NCBI GenBank assembly: GCA_030832085.1 | Contig: JAURJU010000076.1 | Span: forward strand, 1 to 64,000 | DNA length: 64,000 bases | Direction: 5' to 3' | From: Chitinophagales bacterium | GTDB taxonomy: Bacteria; Bacteroidota; Bacteroidia; Chitinophagales; Chitinophagaceae | Part shown: one piece after another, positions 52,711 through 61,929 of the stretch | Position numbering within the stretch: position 1 is the stretch's first letter | Layout of the letters: each line of letters opens with the position of its first letter | Program-made: the position numbers and the translations under genes | Notes under the pieces: generated by a model | What the model was told of the DNA's origin: nothing | Databases searched by the model: none | The model's input: only the letters and a program-made list of their open reading frames with translations

Positions 52711-53412
52711 TCAAATGATGGATTGTCCAATTACCCTAAAGCGCAGGAACATCTCCTCGCTGTACCAGCTTTCTTTTCTGGTTCTTCTGATAACATCCTG
52801 GTGTGCCATTTTTTTATATGCAAAGGCCTTCATGTCTTCAAGCGATTCCCAGATGCTGAATGTGGCTTGTTTCACAAGTGGGATTTCTCCAATGCCAATA
52901 GAATAGATGAACCCCTTGTTTTCCTCTAACTTTTCAGCAGTGGCGGGTACTGCCTTCCAAAATTGACTCAACTTGCTTAGCCGAATGCTTGCACGGGTAA
53001 GTACTGCAATTTTACCCTCCGGATCAGGATTCTTTTCTTTTGGATCAACAAAGCGTTGTCCGTCCCAGCTGCCATGTCCGGCATAGGGTTCCAAAAGGAA
53101 AACCTGGGTTTTGACTTTGAAGAATGCCCACCATCCCATGATGAATTTTCCAGCCAGCATCCTGGATAGAAGGCCAGTTTCCTTTTCCGGAAATGCACTT
53201 GCATTAAAAAAAAGCATCACTGCCCATTGGTTGAAATCTGGCCAAATGTCAAAAGTTCCGTTTTTCCCTGACCCCATCAACTTGTAGAAACGGAGTTTTT
53301 TGTTCAGGAAAAGCGGCAAATGAAAAATGGCCATTGAAAGAAACGCAAAAGGAATATACCGGTTGCGATAATGGTTGACAAAGAGCAGCGTATGCAGTTT
53401 ATTGTGTTCCAA
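52711..53412 (-). CDS. CrtA (spheroidene monooxygenase)-like protein
   Basis: 233 residues. The C-terminal part has the CrtA-family pattern AVLTRASIRLSKLSQFW, IGIGEIPLVKQATFSIWES and SWYSEEMFLRFRV. True CrtA inserts a keto group in carotenoids of phototrophs, but no carotenoid genes are nearby and non-phototrophic Bacteroidota often carry a homologue. Function here is therefore uncertain. It follows dcd by 24 bases on the same strand. Confidence 0.75.
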   Translation of the reverse strand: MEHNKLHTLLFVNHYRNRYIPFAFLSMAIFHLPLFLNKKLRFYKLMGSGKNGTFDIWPDFNQWAVMLFFNASAFPEKETGLLSRMLAGKFIMGWWAFFKVKTQVFLLEPYAGHGSWDGQRFVDPKEKNPDPEGKIAVLTRASIRLSKLSQFWKAVPATAEKLEENKGFIYSIGIGEIPLVKQATFSIWESLEDMKAFAYKKMAHQDVIRRTRKESWYSEEMFLRFRVIGQSII

Positions 53413-53436
53413 TAACTTTAATTGCTTGCCAGGGAT

Positions 53437-53973
53437 TTAAAACTTGTTTTTCCACATCATGCTTTCAATCGGACGGTCTGGCTGTCCGCTGTACTTGGCA
53501 TTTGATTTCTGGTTGTATTTAACTTCAATTTCGCCCTCAACTGGAAAATAAATCAATTGGCCGATTGGCATTCCATGGTAAACCTTCACGGGCTGCTTAA
53601 CAGAAATTTCCAGGGTCCAGTTGCCGCAAAATCCGACATCACCCTTTCCTGCGGTGGCGTGAATGTCAATACCCAAGCGGCCTGTAGAGGATTTGCCTTC
53701 GAGAAAAGGAACATGCTCATGTGTTTCGGTGTACTCTTGTGTTACCCCCAAGTAAAAGACATGGGGATACAGTACAAACCCATCATCCGGTATGTCAAAA
53801 TACTCGATTTCATTGTGTGCCTTTGCGTCAAGCACATGATTTTTGTAGGTGGCAAGACATTTTCCAAGGTGCACATCGTACGAATTGCTGCCCAGACAGG
53901 ATTTCACGAAGGGCACAATCCTGATGGTTCCCTTGTCCATTTCTTCTAAAATTCGTTTGTCGGAGAGGATCAT
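53437..53973 (-). CDS. dcd: dCTP deaminase
   Basis: Converts dCTP to dUTP for dTMP synthesis. The 178 residues include SCLGSNSYDVHLG, EGKSSTGRLGIDIHATAG and GDVGFCGNWTLEI with the catalytic Glu in the trimeric dUTPase-like fold. Length is typical of the Bacteroidota proteins. It could be the bifunctional dCTP deaminase/dUTPase, which sequence alone does not settle. Confidence 0.92.
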   Translation of the reverse strand: MILSDKRILEEMDKGTIRIVPFVKSCLGSNSYDVHLGKCLATYKNHVLDAKAHNEIEYFDIPDDGFVLYPHVFYLGVTQEYTETHEHVPFLEGKSSTGRLGIDIHATAGKGDVGFCGNWTLEISVKQPVKVYHGMPIGQLIYFPVEGEIEVKYNQKSNAKYSGQPDRPIESMMWKNKF

Positions 53974-54060
53974 TGCATGCTGGTTTTCTGTCTTCGAAAT
54001 TCGTCATTGGGACCAAGCTTAGAAAGATATTTTTTCAACAAACTGTGAACAGGTAGAACC

Positions 54061-54068
54061 TATCTTTG
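54061..54068 (+). promoter_or_regulatory. -7 box of the phosphopantetheinyl transferase gene
   Basis: TATCTTTG, exact match, four bases (CGTC) before the ATG at 54073. The spacing implies a leaderless mRNA. Confidence 0.6.
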
Positions 54069-54072
54069 CGTC

Positions 54073-54699
54073 ATGCCAATGTTGCTCAATTCAACCCATG
54101 ATCGTGCTTTGTTGGGGATTTGGGAAATATCCGAATCCGTTGTTTTTTTTGAGGAGGCAATTGATTACAGGTCTCATGCCTCCAACCCTGGAAAGCGGTT
54201 GCAGCAATTGGCTTCAAGGATGATTCTTGATGTGCTGCAACCTGGTTTTCCTTTCAGTCAAATAACATTGAACCCTGCTGGGAAACCCATCATCGAGACG
54301 GGAACAACCCATTTTTCCATTTCCCATACCATTGGATTTGCGGCGGCCATCATAGCAAGTGAAGTCCCTGTTGGCATTGACATTGAACACATATCACCAA
54401 GGGTACTTAAGGTTGAAAGGAAGTTTCTGAATGAGCACGAATTTTCGTTGCTCAGTCCGTTTTCATTGCCAGACAGGATTGCCTATGCATCCCTGTTTTG
54501 GAGCATAAAAGAGACGGTATACAAATGCAAGGGCAAGGGTGGGGTTGATATCTCGCATGACATCAGCATCATCTCATTTTTGCAAGCAGAAAAAGGAGTT
54601 GCCCAGGTCAAAGTTGGAAAGCAAGAGGGCATTTACCCTGTCCATTATCAGCGGGTGAATGAGGTATGGTTCAGCCATATGCAGGCCATCATCCAATAA
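54073..54699 (+). CDS. 4'-phosphopantetheinyl transferase (Sfp type)
   Basis: Attaches the phosphopantetheine arm of CoA to carrier-protein domains. The 208 residues have the core Mg-binding motifs VGIDIEHIS (Asp103, Glu105) and FWSIKETVYKCKGKG (Lys146, Glu147, Lys151). The Sfp-type size suggests broad carrier specificity; no PKS or NRPS genes are nearby. It ends at a bidirectional terminator shared with the DUF2911 gene. Confidence 0.9.
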   Translation: MPMLLNSTHDRALLGIWEISESVVFFEEAIDYRSHASNPGKRLQQLASRMILDVLQPGFPFSQITLNPAGKPIIETGTTHFSISHTIGFAAAIIASEVPVGIDIEHISPRVLKVERKFLNEHEFSLLSPFSLPDRIAYASLFWSIKETVYKCKGKGGVDISHDISIISFLQAEKGVAQVKVGKQEGIYPVHYQRVNEVWFSHMQAIIQ

Positions 54700-54700
54700 A

Positions 54701-54735
54701 AAACTCCCCCGATTGCCCAGGGGAGTTGCTTTTAT
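54701..54735. terminator. Bidirectional terminator between PPTase and DUF2911 genes
   Basis: AACTCCCC (54702-54709) pairs with GGGGAGTT (54720-54727) around a ten-base loop. T-rich tracts follow on the plus strand (GCTTTTATT) and, more strongly, on the minus strand (complement of the A-run at 54696-54703). Confidence 0.85.
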
Positions 54736-54747
54736 TGTTGCAGTCTC

Positions 54748-55581
54748 TTACTTGAGGGTTGACTGTAGTTTTTCGTTCAGGGTTACATAGTCTGGATTTT
54801 TTCCAGCCTTCGCCAGTTCCATGGATTTTGCTGAGGCCGCCATGGCATCCGCTTTCTTACCCAGTTGGGCCAGGCATCTTGCCTTTTGGTACCAAACCCA
54901 ATAGGCGCTGGGCGTTTGGGCAGTAGCCTTGTCAAGCCAAGCTGCAGCCTGGTTCAGGTCCTTGTTGTTGTCCATATAATACATCGCTGCATTGTAATAA
55001 GGCTTGTTGTCCTTGTTCATGAGGTTGTCGATCTGCCCCATGATTTTGCCGTCGATATCCGCTTTTATGGGAAGATTCACCATGGTCTTGTCCCAAACAA
55101 TGTTCAATTCAATTTCGTTGTTCTTGACATTGTCGAAAAGAATCATGAAAGTTTCTGTAGCAAAAGGCATGGCAACGGCTGGTGCAGATACCCTGACCAC
55201 ATCCATTTCAGGCTTGTATGCCGATGGTGAAGTGACATCAGTTTGCTTGGTGATGATGATGGTCCACGCGCTAGCACCGGGGATGGTGAGCAGGCCATAT
55301 TTTCCAGCTGCAATTTTCTTTCCGCCAATCATCACTTCGTCGCTGAAGTTTAGTGTTGTTGCACTGTTTGCGCCAGTGCGCCATACTGCACCATAAGGAA
55401 CAAGGTCTCCAAATATGGTCCTTCCCTTGGCATTGGGCCTTGAGTAGGAGAGCTCAATGGAACCCAATCCAAATTCCTGTTTTACGTTTTGCGTAGTAGA
55501 TGGTGCTGGAGTTTTAAGGCTTTGCGCATTTGTATGGATAACAAATGCCAATGAAAGCAAGGCCAGGAATGTTTTTTTCAT
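54748..55581 (-). CDS. Secreted DUF2911 protein with C-terminal helical repeat
   Basis: 277 residues from the ATG at 55581 (MKKTFLALLSLAFV), which starts a signal peptide ending at NAQ; the longer frame adds an unrelated leader. DUF2911 core: LGSIELSYSRPNAKGRTIFG, VWRTGANSATTLNFS and KIAAGKYGLLTIPG. A TPR-like helical segment (residues about 195-277) follows. Function unknown. Last gene of the xerD-DUF3817-DUF2911 run. Confidence 0.85.
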   Translation of the reverse strand: MKKTFLALLSLAFVIHTNAQSLKTPAPSTTQNVKQEFGLGSIELSYSRPNAKGRTIFGDLVPYGAVWRTGANSATTLNFSDEVMIGGKKIAAGKYGLLTIPGASAWTIIITKQTDVTSPSAYKPEMDVVRVSAPAVAMPFATETFMILFDNVKNNEIELNIVWDKTMVNLPIKADIDGKIMGQIDNLMNKDNKPYYNAAMYYMDNNKDLNQAAAWLDKATAQTPSAYWVWYQKARCLAQLGKKADAMAASAKSMELAKAGKNPDYVTLNEKLQSTLK

Positions 55582-55612
55582 ATTGCTTGTTTTTTGCGAA
55601 ATTATGCAATTT

Positions 55613-55927
55613 TCAGTGCAAGCCTGATGCAATTCTTTGTTCTTCAATTTTCAAACGCCCATCAAAGAAGAAGGTTCCCAGTGGCAGCCAGGCAGCAGCA
55701 AAAGCCAATAGAAATCGCTTGAACGGCCAGTTGTACACTTCTCTTGCATAATAAGCCAACCCAACATATGCTACAAACAACAAGCCGTGAATGGATCCTG
55801 TATATTTTACCGCGAGGGGCATTTTGAAGTAATATTTCAAGGGCATGGCGATCAGCAACAGTATCAGAAAGGATGCGCCTTCGGCAATGCCAACTTTTCT
55901 CAATAGCCTAATGGGGGCTGCATTCAT
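55613..55927 (-). CDS. DUF3817 integral membrane protein
   Basis: 104 residues with three transmembrane helices (about residues 13-32, 43-64 and 76-95). The blocks AEGASFLILLLIAMPLKYY and GSIHGLLFVAYV are the DUF3817/YdzA-like signature. Function unknown. Twenty-one bases after xerD and 31 before the DUF2911 gene on the same strand. Confidence 0.8.
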   Translation of the reverse strand: MNAAPIRLLRKVGIAEGASFLILLLIAMPLKYYFKMPLAVKYTGSIHGLLFVAYVGLAYYAREVYNWPFKRFLLAFAAAWLPLGTFFFDGRLKIEEQRIASGLH

Positions 55928-55948
55928 GTCAAATGGTTTTTGGTAAAA

Positions 55949-56863
55949 TTAAGGTGTTTTCTGTGGATGGAATCCAGGATGGAACCTGTTCAGGGTATCA
56001 CGCAGGAAGTTCCTGTCCAAGTGTGTATAGATTTCTGTAGTGGTGATGCTTTCATGCCCCAACATTTCTTGTACAGCCCTCAGGTCTGCACCTCCTTCCA
56101 CGAGGTGTGTTGCAAACGAATGCCTGAAGGTATGGGGTGAAATGCTTTTCTGGATATTGGCTTTCAGTGCAAGGTCCTTGATGATATAAAATACCATCAC
56201 CCTGGAGAGTTTACCACCACGCCTGTTGAGAAATAGGATGTCTTCACAGCCTTTTTTTTCTGGCACATGTACCCGTATCTGCTGAAGGTAAATTTGAATG
56301 TATTTGGCCGCATCGGTACCTATGGGTATCAGTCTTTCCTTGTCACCCTTTCCAATCACCCGGACAAAACCAATGTCGAGATAGAGGTGAGATCTTTTCA
56401 TGTTGATGATTTCACTGACCCGTAACCCACAGCTGTAAAGGGTTTCGAGCATTGCCTTGTTCCTTCCTCCCTCTTGTTTGCTTTGGTCAATCTGTGCAAT
56501 GAGCAACTCAATCTCTTCAAAGGTCAGTGTGTCGGGCAAGGTTTTTTTCAGCTTGGGTGCAGACAACAAGGCAGTCGGGTCGTTTTTGGTGATTTCCTCT
56601 TGTGCACAATACTTATAAAATGCCTTTATGCCTGAAATGATCCTTGCCTGAGACCGCTCACCCATGCCCAGTTCTGCAATCCATTTGATGTAATCCTGAA
56701 GATTTTTTAAGGTGATGTCTTCCGGGCTTGCTTTTATGCCTGTCAGTTGCAAGAATTGGGTAAGCATTTCCAGGTCATGCAAATATGCTTCAATCGTATT
56801 GGAAGAAAGCGATTTTTCCAACTGGAGGTGTACTTCAAAACCTTTTTTGAACGCATCCCACAT
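55949..56863 (-). CDS. xerD: Site-specific tyrosine recombinase XerD
   Basis: Resolves chromosome dimers at dif together with a XerC-type partner. The 304 residues have a SAM-like N-terminal domain (1-105) and the catalytic domain with Arg148, Lys172, His244, Arg247, His270 and nucleophile Tyr279, the same numbering as E. coli XerD. It is not next to mobile-element features, so it is the chromosomal enzyme. No dif site is recognisable here. Confidence 0.93.
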   Translation of the reverse strand: MWDAFKKGFEVHLQLEKSLSSNTIEAYLHDLEMLTQFLQLTGIKASPEDITLKNLQDYIKWIAELGMGERSQARIISGIKAFYKYCAQEEITKNDPTALLSAPKLKKTLPDTLTFEEIELLIAQIDQSKQEGGRNKAMLETLYSCGLRVSEIINMKRSHLYLDIGFVRVIGKGDKERLIPIGTDAAKYIQIYLQQIRVHVPEKKGCEDILFLNRRGGKLSRVMVFYIIKDLALKANIQKSISPHTFRHSFATHLVEGGADLRAVQEMLGHESITTTEIYTHLDRNFLRDTLNRFHPGFHPQKTP

Positions 56864-56952
56864 GTTTCTTTATTTTAGGTACATTGAAGAAGAATATTTA
56901 ATTCCATTAAATTCGCAATCAGTAAAACACATTCAATCAGCAATCGCACACC

Positions 56953-57459
56953 ATGGAACCTATCAATCTTCGGTCTTTCAAAGTCAAGGTAAGCAAGAAC
57001 AAGCGCAAAATGAAACTCTTTCTTTCGCGGCTCGAAAAGAATCCTCCACGGAGGCTGGACAAGGTTGCAGAGGAAGTGGACAAGGAGGTTTGGCAGGAGG
57101 TGGATTGCCTTACCTGTTCAAATTGTTGCAGGTCGATGACGCCTACATTTACCAAAAAGGATACAGAGCGCATTGCGGCACACTTCAACCAGACACCTGA
57201 TGAATTCAGGGAAAAATGGCTTTACTTGGATAAAAAAGGGGATTGGATGAATACCAAGACTCCATGCCAGTTCCTTGACCTCAAAACCAACATGTGTTCG
57301 ATATATGAAATCCGTCCGGAAGACTGTGCAGGGTTTCCACACCTGGCAAAGAAAAAAATGACGGATTATATTCATGTCCACAAACAAAACATTGAGTATT
57401 GCCCTGCCACCTTTAAGATGGTGGAGAAAATGCAGTTGAGGTTTGCTGGTAAATTGTAA
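56953..57459 (+). CDS. YkgJ-family cysteine-cluster protein
   Basis: 168 residues with a Lys-rich N-terminal half followed by the cysteine-cluster domain (CLTCSNCCRSM, then CQFLDLKTNMCSIYEIRPEDC and a last Cys in IEYCPATF). The pattern fits the YkgJ/UPF0153 putative zinc- or iron-chelating family; neither the metal nor the function is established. Convergent with tamL, ten bases between stops. Confidence 0.88.
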   Translation: MEPINLRSFKVKVSKNKRKMKLFLSRLEKNPPRRLDKVAEEVDKEVWQEVDCLTCSNCCRSMTPTFTKKDTERIAAHFNQTPDEFREKWLYLDKKGDWMNTKTPCQFLDLKTNMCSIYEIRPEDCAGFPHLAKKKMTDYIHVHKQNIEYCPATFKMVEKMQLRFAGKL

Positions 57460-57469
57460 TGGACATGCT

Positions 57470-59863
57470 TTAAAACGGGTAGCCTATCGCAAACTGAAAT
57501 GCAGGTTTGTTCCAAACTTGGTTGGCAAACCAACCTCCAGACCTGTTGGAATAGTACCTTTCAATGTTCGGATTTCCCTTGTTCTCAGGTCCGTACCTGG
57601 GGTCTTTGATGGGGAAACCGAGGTCAAAGCGCAAGAGAAAATAACTGAAATCAACCCTTGCTCCCAAACCACTCGCAACTGCAATATCCTTGCCCAAACG
57701 GTTTAGGCGGAACCCTGCATTTTTCAATGTGTTGTCGAGGTCGTTTCTGAACCAGATGTTCCCAATGTCAGTAAATGCTGCGCCCCGCATCCAAAATCCA
57801 TAAAACTGGAAGAGGTTGAACCGGTACTCAATGTTCGCCTCCAATTGAACATCTGCATATTTGTCGTTGAACGTTCCTGCGGCAACTGTATCGTAAAAAA
57901 CATTGGATCCTATGCCCAGTTTTCGGATGGCCCAACCTCGCATGCTGTTCGGCCCGCCTGCGATGAAGCTTTTGAAAAACGGCAAGGTTACTTCCCCTTT
58001 TTTTGAGCCTGTTGTCAGTGCCAACCCTGCACCCGCAAACGCACGCAAATGAAGGCTGCTGCTCTTGTGTGTAACAATGTGCTTGAATTCAACATCCATT
58101 TTAATGAACCTGTAAAGGTCTTCCAAAATTTTGCCCTTCTTGGTTTGGTTGTACAACAAAGCACCGGTCGTAAGTCCGCTTTCTTCTGCAAATATTTTCA
58201 ACAAATTGATTCTCTTGCTGCTGCTGGGTGTGAGGTTCTTGTTGAACATGGCATTTGCCCCAATGATCAGGCCATTGTTATAGGTATACAGCAGGAGGGG
58301 GAAATTTCTGATCGATTCCAGAAACAGGCTGTCTGCCCTGAAGCGTGTGTTTTCAAAATTGATCGGCCGAAACTGCCACGAAGTATGCGGGTTAGGCTTC
58401 CATTCATATCCAAGAAAAGTATTGAAGGTATTCAGTTTGAAAAACCGGAACCTGTCAATGTAAGAATAGTCTGCTGATGCAACGGTTTTCGCTTGTTGGA
58501 AATAGGATTTGATCCTGTTGCTGACAGGGGCTACAAGCCAGGGGAATGTGAGGCGGTTGGTCAATGTTATTTCTCCGGAAAGGATTTTCTTGAAGTTGTT
58601 GAATTCAATACCTGTTCTGAGGTTGTTTTCCAATTGAATGGCCCGCTTTCCGATGTTCCTGTTCCTCAACGTAAAATTGGTGGCCAAACCAACGCGTCCA
58701 CTGCCCACCTGAATCAACTGAGAGGTATTGATGATGCTGCTTCCTTCAAGGTCAATGCTGAAAAATTGTCGTTTTGCAGGTTGAAGCTTCAATACGTGGT
58801 TGATCTCTTTTTTTTGTTCATCGGCATCAGTGCTAATGTTGATGTTTTGCCAGGCCCCAAGCTTGTTGAAATTGTTCAGGGTTTTGCTATAGTCGTCCCT
58901 TTTGTAAAGTGCTCCAGGCGTCATTAGAATATTTTTCCTTATGAATGCATGGTTGAATGTATTGTGCCATGAATGGATTGTTATGCCGCTGGAATCCTTG
59001 GTGATGTTGGCGTCGGTAGAATCACCGTTTTCCGTTTTTTGATCAGTATAAACCACCAGTTCTCCAATCCTGTATGGCGTGAAATGAGAACTATCCCGGT
59101 TTGCCCTCAACCGCAAGTAAAGTTCTACACCGGGTTGTTTTGATTTCAATGCTGCTTTGGCCATCCTGCTTGCATATTCAAAAGGGTCGATTGTTGCATC
59201 AAAAAGTTCTGTGTAATTGGTGTCAACTTCTGCAATGATGTCTTCCTTTGAAATTTTAAAATACCCCTGGTTTTGAAATATATCCGTGAGCCTGCTGATC
59301 TCCTGGTCGATGGAGGCATAATCAAATGCATTGCCCTTCTTGAGAAAGGAGCTGTTGGAGGATTGATGCGCAATACGCTGCAAGGTTGAATCTTGGAACG
59401 CATACATCAGGGTGTCGATGGTATACCTGGGTCCTGTATGGACAGTAAAGTTGGAAATGACCCTTTGCTGTTTCTTTTTGGTGACAATATTGGTATCATA
59501 CTCAACCTGGCTTCTTCGGAATCCGATACTGCCCATCAGGTTTTTCATATTGAAAGCCGATTGCCGCAAGTATTCATCATTGTAGGCGGTCGGATATTCC
59601 ATTACCGAAACAGGAATGAAAAAGGGGAAAGAAGGCCAAGGTATTTTGGATGCAACCCTGATTTGCGCACTATCGTCCAGTTGGGTAAAAAGTTTGGATT
59701 TTATTTCGGCCTTTTCATCCCTTGAAAGATTTCCTTCAATATTTATGTTATTTTCGAAATGAAACGGTCTGTCTTGCGGAAATTTTCTTACAACCGTACA
59801 TGCAGTGCCCGCAATGGCAAGGAAAGCCAAGGCTGTGAAAATATATAGGAGTAATCTATACAA
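57470..59863 (-). CDS. tamL: Lipidated BamA/TamA-family outer-membrane protein TamL
   Basis: 797 residues starting at a TTG (no in-frame ATG precedes the signal sequence). The N-terminus MYRLLLYIFTALAFLAIAGT leads to a lipobox cysteine (Cys22, AGTAC). POTRA-like regions (about residues 40-330) precede a surface-antigen D15 barrel ending GYPF. The combination of lipoprotein signal with an Omp85 barrel is the Bacteroidota TamL type, thought to work with TamB in envelope lipid or protein transfer. tamB is not adjacent on the readable side. Confidence 0.85.
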   Translation of the reverse strand: MYRLLLYIFTALAFLAIAGTACTVVRKFPQDRPFHFENNINIEGNLSRDEKAEIKSKLFTQLDDSAQIRVASKIPWPSFPFFIPVSVMEYPTAYNDEYLRQSAFNMKNLMGSIGFRRSQVEYDTNIVTKKKQQRVISNFTVHTGPRYTIDTLMYAFQDSTLQRIAHQSSNSSFLKKGNAFDYASIDQEISRLTDIFQNQGYFKISKEDIIAEVDTNYTELFDATIDPFEYASRMAKAALKSKQPGVELYLRLRANRDSSHFTPYRIGELVVYTDQKTENGDSTDANITKDSSGITIHSWHNTFNHAFIRKNILMTPGALYKRDDYSKTLNNFNKLGAWQNINISTDADEQKKEINHVLKLQPAKRQFFSIDLEGSSIINTSQLIQVGSGRVGLATNFTLRNRNIGKRAIQLENNLRTGIEFNNFKKILSGEITLTNRLTFPWLVAPVSNRIKSYFQQAKTVASADYSYIDRFRFFKLNTFNTFLGYEWKPNPHTSWQFRPINFENTRFRADSLFLESIRNFPLLLYTYNNGLIIGANAMFNKNLTPSSSKRINLLKIFAEESGLTTGALLYNQTKKGKILEDLYRFIKMDVEFKHIVTHKSSSLHLRAFAGAGLALTTGSKKGEVTLPFFKSFIAGGPNSMRGWAIRKLGIGSNVFYDTVAAGTFNDKYADVQLEANIEYRFNLFQFYGFWMRGAAFTDIGNIWFRNDLDNTLKNAGFRLNRLGKDIAVASGLGARVDFSYFLLRFDLGFPIKDPRYGPENKGNPNIERYYSNRSGGWFANQVWNKPAFQFAIGYPF

Positions 59864-59889
59864 CAGGATTGCATTTAAAATTGAACAAA

Positions 59890-60639
59890 ATGATCGCCAA
59901 AGCGGAAGTCAAATATATTCAAAGTTTAGCCCATAAAAAATTCAGGGAAAAGGAGCAGCTGTATGTAGTGGAAGGGTTGAAAATGGTGGAAGAACTCATA
60001 GCGGAAAATCCATCCGGCATCAAAAGACTTTATGCTGTTGATGAATGGTTAGGGCAGCACGCTTCATCCCTCCCCAAAGCAATCAGGGTGCAGGCTGTGG
60101 AGCATTTTGAGTTGGAAAAAATTTCAGGACTAAAATCACCGGATGGCCTGCTTGCCTTGGTTGAAATACCTGCCCTTCAACTTTCTGCTTTTGTACCAAA
60201 AGGCATAACAGTGGTCCTTGACCATATACAGGATCCGGGAAACCTGGGTACCATCATCAGGTCCTGCGACTGGTTTGGAATTGAAAACCTGGTATGTTCT
60301 TCTGATACCGTTGATGCCTACAATCCCAAGGTTGTACAGTCTGCAAAGGGCAGCTTACCACGGGTCAATGTTTTTTATGCGGATTTGAAAGAATTTCTTG
60401 CCGCACATCATCAACTTCCAGTATATGCCGCGGTGTTGGATGGTCAATCCATTCACACAGTCGATTTCATTTTTCCCTGCATGCTTCTGGTGGGAAATGA
60501 GTCGAACGGGATATCTCCGGATGCAAGATCGTTTGCTACCCATGCAATAACGATTCCCAGCAGGGGCAGGGCTGAATCGCTCAATGCTGGTGTCGCAACA
60601 TCCATCATTCTATCATCAATGACACGTACGCTCATTTGA
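59890..60639 (+). CDS. SpoU-type RNA 2'-O-methyltransferase (TrmH family)
   Basis: 249 residues from the ATG at 59890. The N-terminal L30e-like substrate domain (residues 1-95) is followed by the SPOUT knot: LDHIQDPGNLGTIIRSCDWFG, VVQSAKGSLPRV, LVGNESNGIS and IPSRGRAESLNAGVA. Likely methylates a ribose in rRNA or tRNA; the site cannot be read from sequence. Divergent from tamL, a pairing seen in other Bacteroidota, with 26 bases between starts. Confidence 0.9.
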   Translation: MIAKAEVKYIQSLAHKKFREKEQLYVVEGLKMVEELIAENPSGIKRLYAVDEWLGQHASSLPKAIRVQAVEHFELEKISGLKSPDGLLALVEIPALQLSAFVPKGITVVLDHIQDPGNLGTIIRSCDWFGIENLVCSSDTVDAYNPKVVQSAKGSLPRVNVFYADLKEFLAAHHQLPVYAAVLDGQSIHTVDFIFPCMLLVGNESNGISPDARSFATHAITIPSRGRAESLNAGVATSIILSSMTRTLI

Positions 60640-61864
60640 ATTGCAATGCCTTCGACGGATTGATTTTTCTGCTGATCATGGAAGGGAGGATGAGGATCAG
60701 CATGGATATCAGAAAAGTGCCAGTCATGATCATTGCAACCTGTCCAAAATGCACATCAACCGGGGCAGTGCGCACATAATAGGCCTCCTCATTGAGTTTG
60801 ATCAACCCACCATATTGTTGAAGGTAACACAGCGAAAGGCCTATAACACAGCCCAAAACAATGCCGATGCCCGCTATCCATGTGCCATACATGATGAAGA
60901 TCCTTTGAATGACGCCATCCCTTGCGCCAATTGATTTCAACAGTGCAATCATGGGTGTTCTTTCCAACAAGAGGATGATCAGACAGGTAATCAGGTTGAT
61001 GATGGCGATGATAACCATCACTGTGATCAAGATATACTTGTTGGTATTTTGAAGGTTCAGCCAGTCAAAAATTTCAGGTGATATTTCCTTCAAGGTAAGG
61101 GCATTCCATCCCGTTGGGATGAAGTTGAAAACCGCAGCTGCCGTGGAATCCATGGTTTCTGGATCTTTGAGGTCCACTTCATATCCCCCAATTTGAGACT
61201 TGTCCCAATCATTTAACTTTTGAATCATTTGTATGTCACCGATGGCATAGACCTTATCGTACACATCAATCCCCGTCCTGTAAATGCCTGATACGACCAG
61301 TTTTCGGGTTCTTGGCGAAGATCCATTTTCCTGAATAAAATAAATCAACAAGTTCTTACCGGTATCAATGCCCAGCTGATTGGCGGTATATTCAGACAAT
61401 ACAACCTGGTTGTTTTGGATGGAATCATTCAGGGATGGCCAAGTACCCCTCACAAGAAACCTGTTGAGTTTATTGAACGGATACGATGCTGTCACACCCT
61501 TGATCATCACCCCTTCAATGGTACCATTGGCATTCAGTATGGCAGATCTTGTGGCAAAAGTACTTGCTGCAGCAATGTTGGGATGGGACATCATTTTTAA
61601 CTCAACTGTATCATTCCTGTTGATGGGTACCTCTTCTGCAATGGTTGACCGGATGGGTTCGTAGTGCTGTATGCGCATATGCCCCCAAAAGCCAAAAACC
61701 TTTTCGGCAACAATTTTCTGGAAACCATTGATAAAGGAAAGGGCAACAATCATTGCTGCAACACTGACAGTGGTAGCCATGATTGAAATGCGCATGATAA
61801 AGGTTGAAAAGGCCTTTTTTCTGCCTGAAACGAGTTTTTTTGCTATGCGAAATGGAAGATTCAA
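60632..61864 (-). CDS. LolC/LolE-like ABC transporter permease (FtsX domain)
   Basis: 410 residues starting at a TTG; the frame before it has no ATG and MNLPFRIAKKLV is the typical family N-terminus. A MacB-like periplasmic domain (about residues 50-260) lies between the first transmembrane helix and a C-terminal FtsX domain with three helices (around residues 275, 320 and 378). Probably part of an inner-membrane lipoprotein-release or similar ABC system; the ATPase gene is not adjacent. Overlaps the convergent methyltransferase gene by eight bases. Confidence 0.88.
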   Translation of the reverse strand: MNLPFRIAKKLVSGRKKAFSTFIMRISIMATTVSVAAMIVALSFINGFQKIVAEKVFGFWGHMRIQHYEPIRSTIAEEVPINRNDTVELKMMSHPNIAAASTFATRSAILNANGTIEGVMIKGVTASYPFNKLNRFLVRGTWPSLNDSIQNNQVVLSEYTANQLGIDTGKNLLIYFIQENGSSPRTRKLVVSGIYRTGIDVYDKVYAIGDIQMIQKLNDWDKSQIGGYEVDLKDPETMDSTAAAVFNFIPTGWNALTLKEISPEIFDWLNLQNTNKYILITVMVIIAIINLITCLIILLLERTPMIALLKSIGARDGVIQRIFIMYGTWIAGIGIVLGCVIGLSLCYLQQYGGLIKLNEEAYYVRTAPVDVHFGQVAMIMTGTFLISMLILILPSMISRKINPSKALQFK

Positions 61865-61905
61865 GGGTTCTGCTTCTTCCGTAAAAATACAAATGAATTA
61901 TTGAT

Positions 61906-61913
61906 TAAATTTG
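61906..61913 (+). promoter_or_regulatory. -7 box of the DUF5103 gene
   Basis: TAAATTTG, exact match, 16 bases before the ATG at 61930. Confidence 0.55.
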
Positions 61914-61929
61914 TCAAACAATCAACCCC

